In this document: positions 16,764-24,533 of the stretch, piece after piece
Layout of the letters: the number at the start of each line of letters is the position of its first letter
How positions within the stretch are numbered: position 1 is the first letter of the stretch
Assembly (NCBI GenBank): GCA_937128505.1
Contig: CAKZMM010000122.1
Location: forward strand, 1-34,745
DNA length: 34,745 bases
Direction: 5' to 3'
Source: an uncultured Thermogutta sp.
GTDB taxonomy: Bacteria; Planctomycetota; Planctomycetia; Pirellulales; Thermoguttaceae
Program-made: the position numbers and the translations under genes
Notes under the pieces: model-generated
Seen by the model: only the letters and a program-made list of their open reading frames with translations
The model's database searches: none
Told to the model about the DNA's origin: nothing

Positions 16764-17653
16764 TTCGCAGCTCCTCCATTGGAGAACAGAAATCGGACCA
16801 AACCCCGTCCGACCGTTGCCTTCCCGCCGATTTGCAACTTCTTCTCGCCGGAGCAAAACTCGTTAAGCAGATCATGCGGTTCTATTTTTTCTTCCGTGAA
16901 CACACGATCACACCACACCAAACCTGCTAATACGGTTTCGGCGGGCAAAGATTCCTCATACCACAAGGCTCCTTCGACCACAGTCTTTTTTTCGTCGTCT
17001 AATCGCACGCGGGCTGCCACCTCCGTGCCAGTTTCGCACAGAAAGCCGAAGACATCGTCTGGGACCAGGAGGAAACGTTCCTTAAATCCCCTCTGCCACG
17101 CAGCGTCGGAAAATAACCGTGCGGCTAATTGCTCGGTCCAAGCCGCCACCTGGGAATTGGCCTCACACGGAAAATCTAAATCCTCTAAAAACACGCGATT
17201 TTCTTTCACTAACTTGGATTGTTGATCAGGTACGAGCACTTTGTCCGAGGGCACGGGTACGGCGCCCAAAGGACCGGCCAATCCCGCACTTTGCAAGTCG
17301 CGAAGCAATCGTCGTAATGCTATGGGTGAGGTACACCAGGCGAAAGTCCCGTATAAACTTCGGACTGGCAGACAGACAAGCCGCGCGTCGGTAAACACAA
17401 GCGAACCCAAGTTGCTGTGTTCAGGTCCCGACTGGCCGAAAGCAGTTTTGAGCCGCTTATTATCCTTTCGGCCCTGATCATCTGCTCCGTAGACATCGGC
17501 AAGGACACCTTTAATCGCGGAGCCGGGTATAAAGGGCCAGTTGGTTACTTTCTCCCGCATGATCGGAAGATCGATGTATCCAAGACCGCGTCCTGATCCG
17601 ACGTGCAGGGGGGTCAGGGCATGAATCCAATACATCCGCATTTTCGATTGCAT
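16760..17653 (-). CDS. cmr4: Type III-B backbone RAMP and target RNase Cmr4
   Basis: Cmr4 forms the repeating backbone and cuts target RNA every six bases. The 297-residue protein has the signature TPLHVGSGRGLGYIDLPIMRE; Asp28 in this stretch corresponds to the catalytic aspartate (Asp26 in the Pyrococcus protein), so slicing should be intact. WPFIPGSAIKGVLAD is the conserved glycine loop. I chose the ATG at 17653 because AGGAG lies upstream and the family starts just before the first strand; an ATG at 17707 is in frame but adds 18 unrelated residues. It is preceded by 233 bases without a gene after cmr3. Confidence 0.95.
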   Translation of the reverse strand: MQSKMRMYWIHALTPLHVGSGRGLGYIDLPIMREKVTNWPFIPGSAIKGVLADVYGADDQGRKDNKRLKTAFGQSGPEHSNLGSLVFTDARLVCLPVRSLYGTFAWCTSPIALRRLLRDLQSAGLAGPLGAVPVPSDKVLVPDQQSKLVKENRVFLEDLDFPCEANSQVAAWTEQLAARLFSDAAWQRGFKERFLLVPDDVFGFLCETGTEVAARVRLDDEKKTVVEGALWYEESLPAETVLAGLVWCDRVFTEEKIEPHDLLNEFCSGEKKLQIGGKATVGRGLVRFLFSNGGAAK

Positions 17654-17886
17654 GAGAGTATCTCCTAGCTTATGCTCGTTCCTCACCCGAGGGGCACACC
17701 CTACCATCTTCTGCCCAAAAGGTCATCCAGCCTCTTCAAGTTCTTCGTTGCTTTGCTACTAGCCTCGGACCCAAAACCTGATTGCAATGTTCCTCATCTT
17801 AAGCCTGCGAGATTCTTGAAGCGTTCCTATCCGTTCTAAGCTTTCCTAGGTGCTCATTTCGCGCCATCTACTGAGGCGGCGCTCGG

Positions 17887-18864
17887 TTACCAGATTCCCC
17901 AAAGGACGCGCCCAAAGCCATCGCGTCGATCGAATCGATCATCACTTACGCACCACAGCCAACCGCGCTGAGCCAGCTCCGCCGTGTTGCCTTCGAGGAC
18001 CTCGAAAAAGTAAACCGCTCCGGCGGGCACCATACGACGAATGGGTTTGGGACCCGGGCTGTGGCTACCGAGCCGAAGACTCCACCCCGAAACCGGGCTC
18101 CATCGCCCGGTACACACCCCCACCAATCGCAGGAGGATGTGCAAACCCGGCGGACATCCCACCAACCCATCCTGGGTATGTTGCAACCATTTGGGAAGCC
18201 ATCCCGGTAATGGCTTCATACCCGATGACTGATTAACGCTCGCACCTCTTCCGACCGCAACCGCGCCGAAGATACCCGGCGTAGCCAGGACCATCCGCAC
18301 TCGTTTTGGATTTTCGCGTAGACATTGAGCGAGGAGCTCCGGGCAGCTCCATTTTGCGGGTTGCGATCCAGCGGCCGAATCTCTATCCACACACCATAGT
18401 GCTAAGCGACGTTCACCCCCGAGAGGATGCCATTCGCAAAGCTGACGAACATTCTCGACAAGCTCAGGAGGCACTTCTACCCGAGCCGCCAGCTTGACCG
18501 GTGCTCCCGGGCGAAGCCCCGGCCTTGCTTTATCGGCACCTGGAGGCGTCGTGAGGTCCAACGCGGCAGTCGTGAAAAGCTGGCTTTCCTTAGCGGTTCC
18601 TGTCTGGGGATCAATGGCCACATGAGTTCTTTCATCACGTGGCCAAGCCGGCAAGAAACCCTCGACGACCAACCGGCCGAAAGGACCCGGCGGCGGTGGC
18701 GCGGGAAATCCGTCCCCAGAAGGGTTCGCCAACCACTCCGCCATTTTTCGTGCCGACCAAAACGCGGGCACCTCTGCCGGCTTGAATTCTTCAGTTACGT
18801 TCTCCCCAAGCATTACCGGCTTAAGAGAAGGGTCGGGCAGGTCGCATCCCTCCCCTGGCCTCAA
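17887..18864 (-). CDS. cmr3: Cmr3, C-terminal fragment downstream of an in-frame stop
   Basis: This is the larger part of Cmr3, the RAMP that binds the crRNA 5' tag next to Cas10. It is in the same frame as the fragment at 18874-19203, separated only by a TAA at 18874-18876 and three codons. Family-like content includes AEWLANPSG, a long RAMP core with GIFGAVAVG and VYFFEVLEG, and a closing GFGRVLWGIW (the glycine-rich end of Cmr3). The TTG at 18864 is the first possible internal start, with no ribosome binding site. Read through, the full protein (17887-19203) would be 438 residues. Confidence 0.85.
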   Translation of the reverse strand: MRPGEGCDLPDPSLKPVMLGENVTEEFKPAEVPAFWSARKMAEWLANPSGDGFPAPPPPGPFGRLVVEGFLPAWPRDERTHVAIDPQTGTAKESQLFTTAALDLTTPPGADKARPGLRPGAPVKLAARVEVPPELVENVRQLCEWHPLGGERRLALWCVDRDSAAGSQPAKWSCPELLAQCLRENPKRVRMVLATPGIFGAVAVGRGASVNQSSGMKPLPGWLPKWLQHTQDGLVGCPPGLHILLRLVGVCTGRWSPVSGWSLRLGSHSPGPKPIRRMVPAGAVYFFEVLEGNTAELAQRGWLWCVSDDRFDRRDGFGRVLWGIW

Positions 18865-18873
18865 CGGCTGCGG

Positions 18874-18876
18874 TTA
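18874..18876 (-). other. In-frame nonsense codon inside cmr3
   Basis: Plus-strand TTA at 18874-18876 reads TAA in the cmr3 frame. No other stop occurs in this frame between 19203 and 17887, so this single codon is the only interruption. Confidence 0.9.
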
Positions 18877-19203
18877 AAGGGCAAAGCATTCGCGCGACCC
18901 TTCCCTCTCTCGAACCAAGAGATCCGATGGAGCGGGGAAATACAACTCGTTATCGACCTCGGGGAAAGGTCCCCAGAATCTTATTCGCTGAAGCTTTTCT
19001 TGGATCGCCGGCCGAAATCCCCCCAATTGCTTACCCAATAGGGTGCGCACGGCACCGGCTATAACCGAAGGATAGATCCAAGGGAGGGGACGCATCCGCC
19101 GTTGCGAATTACTGAATGGTCGGCCATCCCGTGCAACCACGGGATCTCGGGCCATGATGCACAGATCCACTGTCTCGAGTGAATCATTGAGGGGCTTGAT
19201 CAT
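18874..19203 (-). CDS. cmr3: Cmr3, N-terminal fragment ended by a TAA
   Basis: A 109-residue fragment with the characteristic start of Cmr3: a short strand, then MARDPVVARDGRPFS, followed by PLPWIYPSVIAGAVRTLLGKQ and RIRFWGPFPEVDNELYFPAPSDLLV. The ATG at 19203 follows cas10 by 44 bases. It ends with ECFAL and TAA (18874-18876), after which PQPLRPGEGCDLP continues in the same frame. One base change would restore a sense codon, for example CAA. Confidence 0.88.
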   Translation of the reverse strand: MIKPLNDSLETVDLCIMARDPVVARDGRPFSNSQRRMRPLPWIYPSVIAGAVRTLLGKQLGGFRPAIQEKLQRIRFWGPFPEVDNELYFPAPSDLLVREREGSRECFAL

Positions 19204-19247
19204 CCCTTACTCTCCTTCGCTGATTTGTCCCGCGATAATTTCCTCAA

Positions 19248-20828
19248 TTATCTCTCGGCTCGGGAAAGCGTCTGTTTCAATGGGGTCACAAATTGCAACG
19301 CTACTAGCATTTCGTCCGCCAAACCCCGTAAGTCATTCAAGTCCTCCAAATGCGACAGTCGCCGATCGACGAACGCCCTAGCTTGAGCCTCGTTCAACCA
19401 ATTGCAATTGCCCGCTCGGCCAAACTGAGTTTCTTTGCGGCGAAAAATTCGTCGCGCTTCCGCCGGGATCGCTTGCTTCAATAGGTTTTTATCCTTCCAA
19501 TCACTGAGCTCCCTGGCCAGCTCGTGGAGATCGTAAGGCAATTTGGTCGGAAGCACCCTGGCCATAAAAAGATCTGCCCACCACATTAGGCGTTGATCGA
19601 GACTGGCGGAAACTCTCAAATTACCATGGCTACTGGAACCCACCTTTTGGCTTTTCGCTTCTTGCTCTTGCGAAGAAGCGGGATCAGTCAGCGAATCTGC
19701 TGAAAGGCGATCCAGCCACTGTTCGCGTACCCCCACGGGCACACCACCGCGGGGATGGACCCAGACGGCCAGCCCGTTTCGCTCAGCATATGGCGGGATA
19801 TTCGGCCGACCAGGCGAAGTCTTTTTTGCGGCTTTTTCCGCCTCTCGGGCGAAGGCAAGAAGATCCTCCATCGGTTCGATCATATGGCCGATGGCGATCC
19901 CCACCGACAGCGAGAGGGGACTTTCCGGCGATTGATAATCTGCCAAGAGCGCGGCGAATTGGTCGTGAAGCTTTCGAGCACAATTGAGACACTTATCCAC
20001 CGGTACAAGGGCCAGCACATCGTCGCCGCCGGAGTAGATCAATACCCCTCGCACTTCTACCGGATCTTCGACAATCCGCTTCGCCTCGGCAGCAAACTGG
20101 GAGAGATATTTTGAAAACTTCCGTATGTCCTCAGGCGTTTTTTGCCGTGAGATGGCTGCCCCGATGCGATCTCCGTCGACAAGGAGAACTGCCACGTACG
20201 GGTCGGGTTCCCCCCACGTTCTATATATCCGATGCAGAAGTTCCTTTAGCTTTTTAAGCTCCGGCAAGCCTGTTTTTAGTGATTCCGATTCTTTGAGCCC
20301 TGCCTCCTCGCCTATTTCAGCAAGGCGCGATTCGTAAATAAAAGCTCCTTCGAAGGGGAAAGATTGATATTGGGGGTGCCGCGAGACGTCAAAGCGGGAA
20401 ATGATATCAGGCTTATGTAACTCTTTGGACAACTCATGTAACTCTTTGGACAAATGGAAAAGTTCCTCAAAGAGGTCCGGATGAGATTTTTCCAACCCAC
20501 AAAGCCATGGGTCAACAGCCACACGGGAAATTGAGGGATACGATCGCTGCCCACCACCTAATCGTTTCACCAAGCCGACCACATCAAGTTGCTCGTCACC
20601 TTGCAGCCGTAATCTATCGCACTCTCGCGGGTACTTAACCCCAGCATTGTCGATCAAGACAGTTTCCCGGGCGCCATCTAAGGAAGACTTGGGTACCCAG
20701 AATCGTCCCGAAGGTTGCAGAAAGTCACGACAGCTTTTCCGTCCTGCCAAAAGCCGCATCACCCGCTCGCGCGAGTGTTGAAAACTGTCGGCACCGTTTA
20801 GGGGAGCCCAAGCGGCATAAAATTCCAC
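19248..20828 (-). CDS. cas10: Cas10/Cmr2, main fragment with the GGDD cyclase palm
   Basis: This is the C-terminal 526 residues of Cas10 (Cmr2), the large subunit that senses target RNA and makes cyclic oligoadenylate from ATP. The cyclase motif YSGGDDVLALVP is intact (GGDD codons at 20019-20030), and VAVLLVDGDRIGAAI is the matching conserved strand of the palm. GTG at 20828 is only the first start in this frame; the frame is open and family-like upstream (IIREEIWASQVNDVVEFYAAWAPL), so true translation continues from the N-terminal fragment across a frameshift near 20,885-20,890. A 7-codon tandem repeat lies at 20415-20456. The whole gene would span 21202-19248 and give about 651 residues. 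Confidence 0.88.
   Translation of the reverse strand: MEFYAAWAPLNGADSFQHSRERVMRLLAGRKSCRDFLQPSGRFWVPKSSLDGARETVLIDNAGVKYPRECDRLRLQGDEQLDVVGLVKRLGGGQRSYPSISRVAVDPWLCGLEKSHPDLFEELFHLSKELHELSKELHKPDIISRFDVSRHPQYQSFPFEGAFIYESRLAEIGEEAGLKESESLKTGLPELKKLKELLHRIYRTWGEPDPYVAVLLVDGDRIGAAISRQKTPEDIRKFSKYLSQFAAEAKRIVEDPVEVRGVLIYSGGDDVLALVPVDKCLNCARKLHDQFAALLADYQSPESPLSLSVGIAIGHMIEPMEDLLAFAREAEKAAKKTSPGRPNIPPYAERNGLAVWVHPRGGVPVGVREQWLDRLSADSLTDPASSQEQEAKSQKVGSSSHGNLRVSASLDQRLMWWADLFMARVLPTKLPYDLHELARELSDWKDKNLLKQAIPAEARRIFRRKETQFGRAGNCNWLNEAQARAFVDRRLSHLEDLNDLRGLADEMLVALQFVTPLKQTLSRAER
20415..20456. repeat. 21-bp in-frame tandem duplication inside cas10
   Basis: Two head-to-tail copies, 20415-20435 and 20436-20456, share all but a few bases at the junction ends and encode SKELHEL followed by SKELHKP in Cas10. 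The duplication keeps the frame. Confidence 0.85.
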
Positions 20829-20836
20829 GACATCGT

Positions 20837-21202
20837 TTACTTGGCTTGCCCAAATCTCTTCTCGAATGATCTCCCTTGCGCTATAAAAAACCTCTCTTGC
20901 GAAATCGTGCCTTGTACAGCCCCCTTGACCTTTTCCACAAGCTCCTCAGGTGGGGGTGAAGCGCTTGGGGGTAACTCGGCTAACACCTGATTGGCAACCA
21001 ATAATTTCGAATCTGGCTCCAGTTCTCTGCCGGTGGCCATCGGGAAGATCAGTTTTCCACCATTCACATCGATTTCCCGGGCAGCAGCCTTGCTCAGTTC
21101 CGAGAGCATGTACGACCCGAACCATAGGTCGCGCGTCCTCCGGGCCGCTCGAATGAAATCCTGGACCGGTCCCAGAGCCACCACAAGAAGATACCCGTTC
21201 AT
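20837..21202 (-). CDS. cas10: Cas10/Cmr2, N-terminal fragment (no HD domain)
   Basis: A 121-residue fragment beginning MNGYLLVVALGPVQDFIRAARRTRDLWFGSYMLSELSKAAA, the conserved first palm-like region of Cmr2. There is no HD nuclease domain before it: cmr1 ends 2 bases upstream of the ATG. The Cmr-like sequence runs to about RFFIA and then the frame drifts into QGRSFEKRFGQAK and a stop. A run of six T on the coding strand (plus-strand A's at 20885-20890) lies exactly at the switch; one extra T gives RFFYSAREIIREEIWASQ and joins the main Cas10 frame. Confidence 0.88.
   Translation of the reverse strand: MNGYLLVVALGPVQDFIRAARRTRDLWFGSYMLSELSKAAAREIDVNGGKLIFPMATGRELEPDSKLLVANQVLAELPPSASPPPEELVEKVKGAVQGTISQERFFIAQGRSFEKRFGQAK
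20885..20890 (-). other. Six-base homopolymer at the cas10 frameshift
   Basis: The coding strand reads AGG TTT TTT ATA GCG in the N-terminal frame. Stepping back one base, or adding one T, continues as TAT AGC GCA AGG GAG, which is the frame of the main Cas10 fragment. With one extra base the total from 21202 to 19248 is 1956, divisible by three. Confidence 0.85.
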
Positions 21203-21204
21203 AG

Positions 21205-22473
21205 CTAAATCCTCTTAAAACCATGCTTCTTTTCTAAGAAGTTCAGGAATGCATCGAGTACTATGCCCTGAACCGCCGGAAGCGGTTGATTTAAATAAGG
21301 GGCTTGAATTGGCGAGTTTGGGTACGTCGCCGACTTGGGATCCACAACTTTCGCTCTACCCAACTCTTTTCCCTTGCTCCTAATGGCTACCACTTTCGGT
21401 AAGTCTCGCTTTAGCCAGATGATTAGAGGAAATGCATTGCCGTTTTTCAGAACCAAGGGCCGAATAATTACCGGGCTGGCCATTCGCCCCTTAACGCCTC
21501 CTTCGATGACAGGAACGGTCTCCGTATCATTAGGCTCGCCTCTGTCTTTGAAATGCACGATGATCGGTAAACCGAATTCAGCACGCGGAAACAAGTCGTC
21601 AGGAATTTGATGAAGTCTTTGATGCTGAGCTGCCCGCTTTCCTGTAACCCTTCGGATCGTCTCCGGTTCCGGCCATCGGGATCGTCCCGGTTGATTTGGA
21701 TTTTGCCCCTTGTTACGTCCGAAGCCCACGCCCTGTCGAAAGTCGCGCAACAATCCAACTAACTCGTTCAAGGCTCTTAACGGTGTGAAAGGTTGGCTTT
21801 GTGCTAGATACACAATGGCTTGTGCAAAGTCGGCGGCCGCCCCCTTCCATCTTTTCGAAATGAACCACTCGCCGAATTCTTTCTCATCTTTAGGTGCAAA
21901 CTCCTCGCAAAAAAGCGCCCCAAGCCCGCGCCTCGTCCGAGCACCTATTCCCCCAAAATTTAGCCACCCCCAAATGGCAGCTTCGACATCGTCGCACAGA
22001 TGGGGTGGATACTCGATGCGCAACTTGAAACGCACACTTGTGACAAACTTTGCCGGCTCCGTTTCAACCCCTCGCTTGTCGTCAGTGAGTTTCCCCTGAA
22101 AGGGGAACAAGATGTAAGGAAGATTTCTCCCTTCGCCTTTTCCGGAAAACAATTCATTCCAAACCAAGCGACGCGGGCTTCTACCTTGAGATTCTCGTAC
22201 CTCATACGGAGCGCATGGCTGCGGCTGATTTCCCGTGACCTCAATCACCTGAATAACGATTGGACTAGGATTCTCCGTACTCCCCCAGATCTTCGCCTCG
22301 CGCTCAAACAGACACTCCGTACCGCTGAATGAATGAGATCTCGTCAGTCGCCACCAAAATCGTAGATGGCCTCGAATGGAAGTAGGCCGGATGATGGTGA
22401 TTGGGTCGTGGAACCCGGGCTCAACACCACCACCGAAAAGCGGCGTTACAACCTTGATCGTCAACTCGCGCAC
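21205..22473 (-). CDS. cmr1: Type III-B RAMP protein Cmr1
   Basis: Cmr1 is the outermost RAMP subunit at the crRNA 3' side of the Cmr complex. The 422-residue protein has the defining N-terminal VTPLFGGGVEPG and RPTSIRGHLRFWWR (near 33-46), FVTSVRFKLRIEYP, and the glycine-rich GGIGARTRRGLGAL. C-terminal content (PLIIWLKRD, LDAFLNFLEKKHGF) fits. The start is GTG at 22473, 63 bases after csx15. It appears intact. Confidence 0.94.
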   Translation of the reverse strand: MRELTIKVVTPLFGGGVEPGFHDPITIIRPTSIRGHLRFWWRLTRSHSFSGTECLFEREAKIWGSTENPSPIVIQVIEVTGNQPQPCAPYEVRESQGRSPRRLVWNELFSGKGEGRNLPYILFPFQGKLTDDKRGVETEPAKFVTSVRFKLRIEYPPHLCDDVEAAIWGWLNFGGIGARTRRGLGALFCEEFAPKDEKEFGEWFISKRWKGAAADFAQAIVYLAQSQPFTPLRALNELVGLLRDFRQGVGFGRNKGQNPNQPGRSRWPEPETIRRVTGKRAAQHQRLHQIPDDLFPRAEFGLPIIVHFKDRGEPNDTETVPVIEGGVKGRMASPVIIRPLVLKNGNAFPLIIWLKRDLPKVVAIRSKGKELGRAKVVDPKSATYPNSPIQAPYLNQPLPAVQGIVLDAFLNFLEKKHGFKRI

Positions 22474-22536
22474 TTTTCTTGGTTGCGTGTTTCGGGCGTT
22501 TTGCAGCTTTTCCTGCCACTCGGAGGGTAGCTGCTA

Positions 22537-22950
22537 CTATCGATTGTCCTTGACATCGTGTTGGCCTCCTATTCTGCGGCTCCTGGCTTCCTCGCGGATG
22601 GCTTGAAGATTGATGATTTCCGCCACTTCGAATTGCGGCGGCACGCAATTCGCAATGGGCCTTAGCCGGACTATCGGCGGAAAGTACCCCATACGCCCGT
22701 GCAATTCCGCGATCACGCAGGAAGCAATGGGGGCAAACGACGGTGGCACCACCAAAAGCCTCAATCCTTGCCACTGCTCGGGCGTAAGGCCGACCCGGTC
22801 GATCAATTCGACGCATTGTTCGGCATAACTTAGCGAATTATCGAATTGAGGTGTAATTGCGATAATCTGCTCGATGGAAGCCTGGGTAATTCGCTCGATC
22901 GACTGCTTTTGTTCTTCCGTCAACGGATGGCCGAAATTAATGATCCACAC
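22537..22950 (-). CDS. csx15: Csx15-family CRISPR-associated protein
   Basis: A 137-residue protein of the Csx15 family, small Rossmann-like proteins found in type III loci. Seen: WIINFGHPLTEEQKQSIE at the start, LTPEQWQGLRLLVVPPSFAPIASCVIAELHGRMGYFP (very typical) and IVRLRPIAN, then EVAEIINLQAIREEAR. From memory, recent work groups Csx15 with Csx16 and Csx20 as proteins that bind or break down cyclic oligoadenylate; I did not check this. A dampening role fits a locus with three CARF effectors. The start is GTG at 22950. Confidence 0.85.
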   Translation of the reverse strand: MWIINFGHPLTEEQKQSIERITQASIEQIIAITPQFDNSLSYAEQCVELIDRVGLTPEQWQGLRLLVVPPSFAPIASCVIAELHGRMGYFPPIVRLRPIANCVPPQFEVAEIINLQAIREEARSRRIGGQHDVKDNR

Positions 22951-23298
22951 GTTGTCGCACCGTCATTCGAGTCTATAGTTCTTCAACCTTCCGCCGAAAC
23001 AGGCGTTGTACATGACCTGCTGATTTGCCTGATATGATCATAAGTATACTAATATTCCTATGTACACTTTACGACGAGCCAAATTGCACAATGCGTGTCG
23101 CATCTGAGGGATCTGACCGATCGGTTAACCGCTCTTACTTTTTTGCACCCGCTATGCCCCGCCCAATTCGGTCAACACCAGGACAAAGAGCGACCCCTGG
23201 CACCAATAACGGTGTTATCTGTCATCAATAGTGCTTTAACGATTCTGTAAGAGCGAGGCGGTTAACTTTATCGCGCGTCAAAATACAAATCAGAGGAC
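22951..23298. other. Region upstream of csx15 with an inverted repeat
   Basis: AT-rich just upstream of csx15 (23,030-23,065), a plausible place for the operon promoter, but I cannot name -35/-10 elements. An inverted repeat is listed separately. No gene is seen. Confidence 0.4.
23124..23266. repeat. Imperfect inverted repeat of about 15 bp
   Basis: GTTAACCGCTCTTAC at 23124-23138 is matched in reverse complement by GTAAGAGCGAGGCGGTTAAC at 23247-23266, which differs only by a short insertion in the middle. The arms are 108 bases apart. The first arm is followed by a run of T. Could be an operator pair, an old insertion-element end, or part of an RNA fold. Confidence 0.5.
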
Positions 23299-23457
23299 TC
23301 AATGACTTACGCCATTTACAGTGCCTACGCGATCAATTTCAAAATCCACCCAGGAAAGGTGCCTACTGGCTTGGAACAATTCGGCTGAAACCGTTATGAG
23401 GTTACCCTTCGAAAGAAGATCGAGAAACCGCGGACGAAGGCCACCATAAGAGTTCAC
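23299..23457 (-). CDS. Possible small protein between the NYN and csx15 genes
   Basis: A 52-residue open frame. Its GTG at 23457 has an excellent AGGAGG (plus-strand 23467-23472) 9 bases upstream, and the translation (LRPRFLDLLSKGN; SAELFQASRHLSWVDFEIDRV) looks protein-like. It resembles no family that I recognise. It follows the NYN gene on the same strand with an 80-base gap. It may equally be the remnant of a longer gene. Confidence 0.35.
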   Translation of the reverse strand: MNSYGGLRPRFLDLLSKGNLITVSAELFQASRHLSWVDFEIDRVGTVNGVSH

Positions 23458-23537
23458 AACACCTGCCCTCCTTTTCTGCCTCCGACACGTTGCCACAGCC
23501 CTTGCTGTAAATGGCCTTTAGCAATCTAGCCGAGCAA

Positions 23538-24533
23538 TTAACGATAATCAATAGGGGCCATGATTTTTTTCATGGTTGCAAAACGCGGCCTCGGATGCGG
23601 GAAGGATTCGAATGGTATCCAAGGAGCTTTTCCCCGCGGGATTATTTCCCGCTGGCCCCAACAATTCGAATGGTGCGCCGTCAGCCGGCGCAGCACATCC
23701 TTACCGATGCACAAATTCGCTTTAACAAACGGATTGTAAAGGGCATCCAATCTTAAAGAGGTAGAGCCCGCCAAACTTAACGTCATGACAGGCCGATCGG
23801 GCTGTTTGCATGTCAGGAATCTCGCGATGTCGTGAACCAGGGTGCCGTCCCCGCTTGCCACGATCACGCTATCTGCTTCGGAAGTTGCCGCCAACCAACC
23901 TGCCCAAAGGAGGATCAAGTTGTCGCTATTGGCCAAACGTTTGCTGCCACGGCCTGTCCGCACGGTTTCAATAGGGTGCGCATGGGGAATCCATCCCCGT
24001 CGGGAGAAGTATCGGTTGCTGCGAAGATCGTCCGGCTCGCAAGAGTAAAAAGCGTGAAGTTCACAGCCCTTTGCCGCTCCCTGGAACCACCGCGCTAATC
24101 GGAAGTAGGAAAGTCGGTAGCCAAGGCTTTCCGCCCCATAAGATAAATTCTCTGCGTCGCAGAGGACAAGCACGTGCCGATCGGCTAAGAGCTCTCGCGG
24201 CCCCGTTTCTTCCGCCAAGGGCCCACGGAATGGAAATTGCCCGAGGTCTCCCTCCGTCCCCGGGGAAACCTGCGTGCTGTGCCTACCGACCTGCAACCCA
24301 TCGGCATCAAATAAGGCGTCGGTAACTTCGCGCGACGCGGTAAAACATCCTGATTGGGAAAGATGAGCAAGTTGTTCCGCCTCAGCCCCAGTACAACGCC
24401 TCGGGGCCCCATCCTCGCTTTGCGAATCCATTTGTTCGGCGCTCTCCGTTGATGCAAATCGCACTCTGCTGGTACCGTAGCATTTTTGGCCGAGGATTTG
24501 TTCCAGCGCTTGAATCCACCAACAATAGCCCAC
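23538..24533 (-). CDS. NYN/PIN-fold nuclease-like protein
   Basis: A 331-residue protein with a NYN domain (DUF88, PIN-like fold RNase) at about 118-265. Conserved acidic positions are seen in VLVLCDAENLSYGAE, LANSDNLILLWAGWLA and VIVASGDGTLVHDIARF, matching the D-N, D and GDG(D/T) metal site pattern of NYN proteins. About 115 N-terminal residues and 60 C-terminal residues are unassigned. The GTG at 24533 has AAGGAG 8 bases upstream. It heads the minus-strand CRISPR cluster. NYN proteins occur near type III systems, but a role in RNA processing or defence here is inference. Confidence 0.78.
   Translation of the reverse strand: MGYCWWIQALEQILGQKCYGTSRVRFASTESAEQMDSQSEDGAPRRCTGAEAEQLAHLSQSGCFTASREVTDALFDADGLQVGRHSTQVSPGTEGDLGQFPFRGPLAEETGPRELLADRHVLVLCDAENLSYGAESLGYRLSYFRLARWFQGAAKGCELHAFYSCEPDDLRSNRYFSRRGWIPHAHPIETVRTGRGSKRLANSDNLILLWAGWLAATSEADSVIVASGDGTLVHDIARFLTCKQPDRPVMTLSLAGSTSLRLDALYNPFVKANLCIGKDVLRRLTAHHSNCWGQREIIPRGKAPWIPFESFPHPRPRFATMKKIMAPIDYR

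Noticed and set aside
20880-20895. Programmed -1 ribosomal frameshifting at the cas10 T6 run
   Set aside because: The run is not in the X XXY YYZ phase of a canonical slippery heptamer (the frame reads TTT TTT ATA), the P-site codon would mispair after slipping, and I see no obvious stimulatory hairpin. Mutation, slippage or sequence error are simpler.
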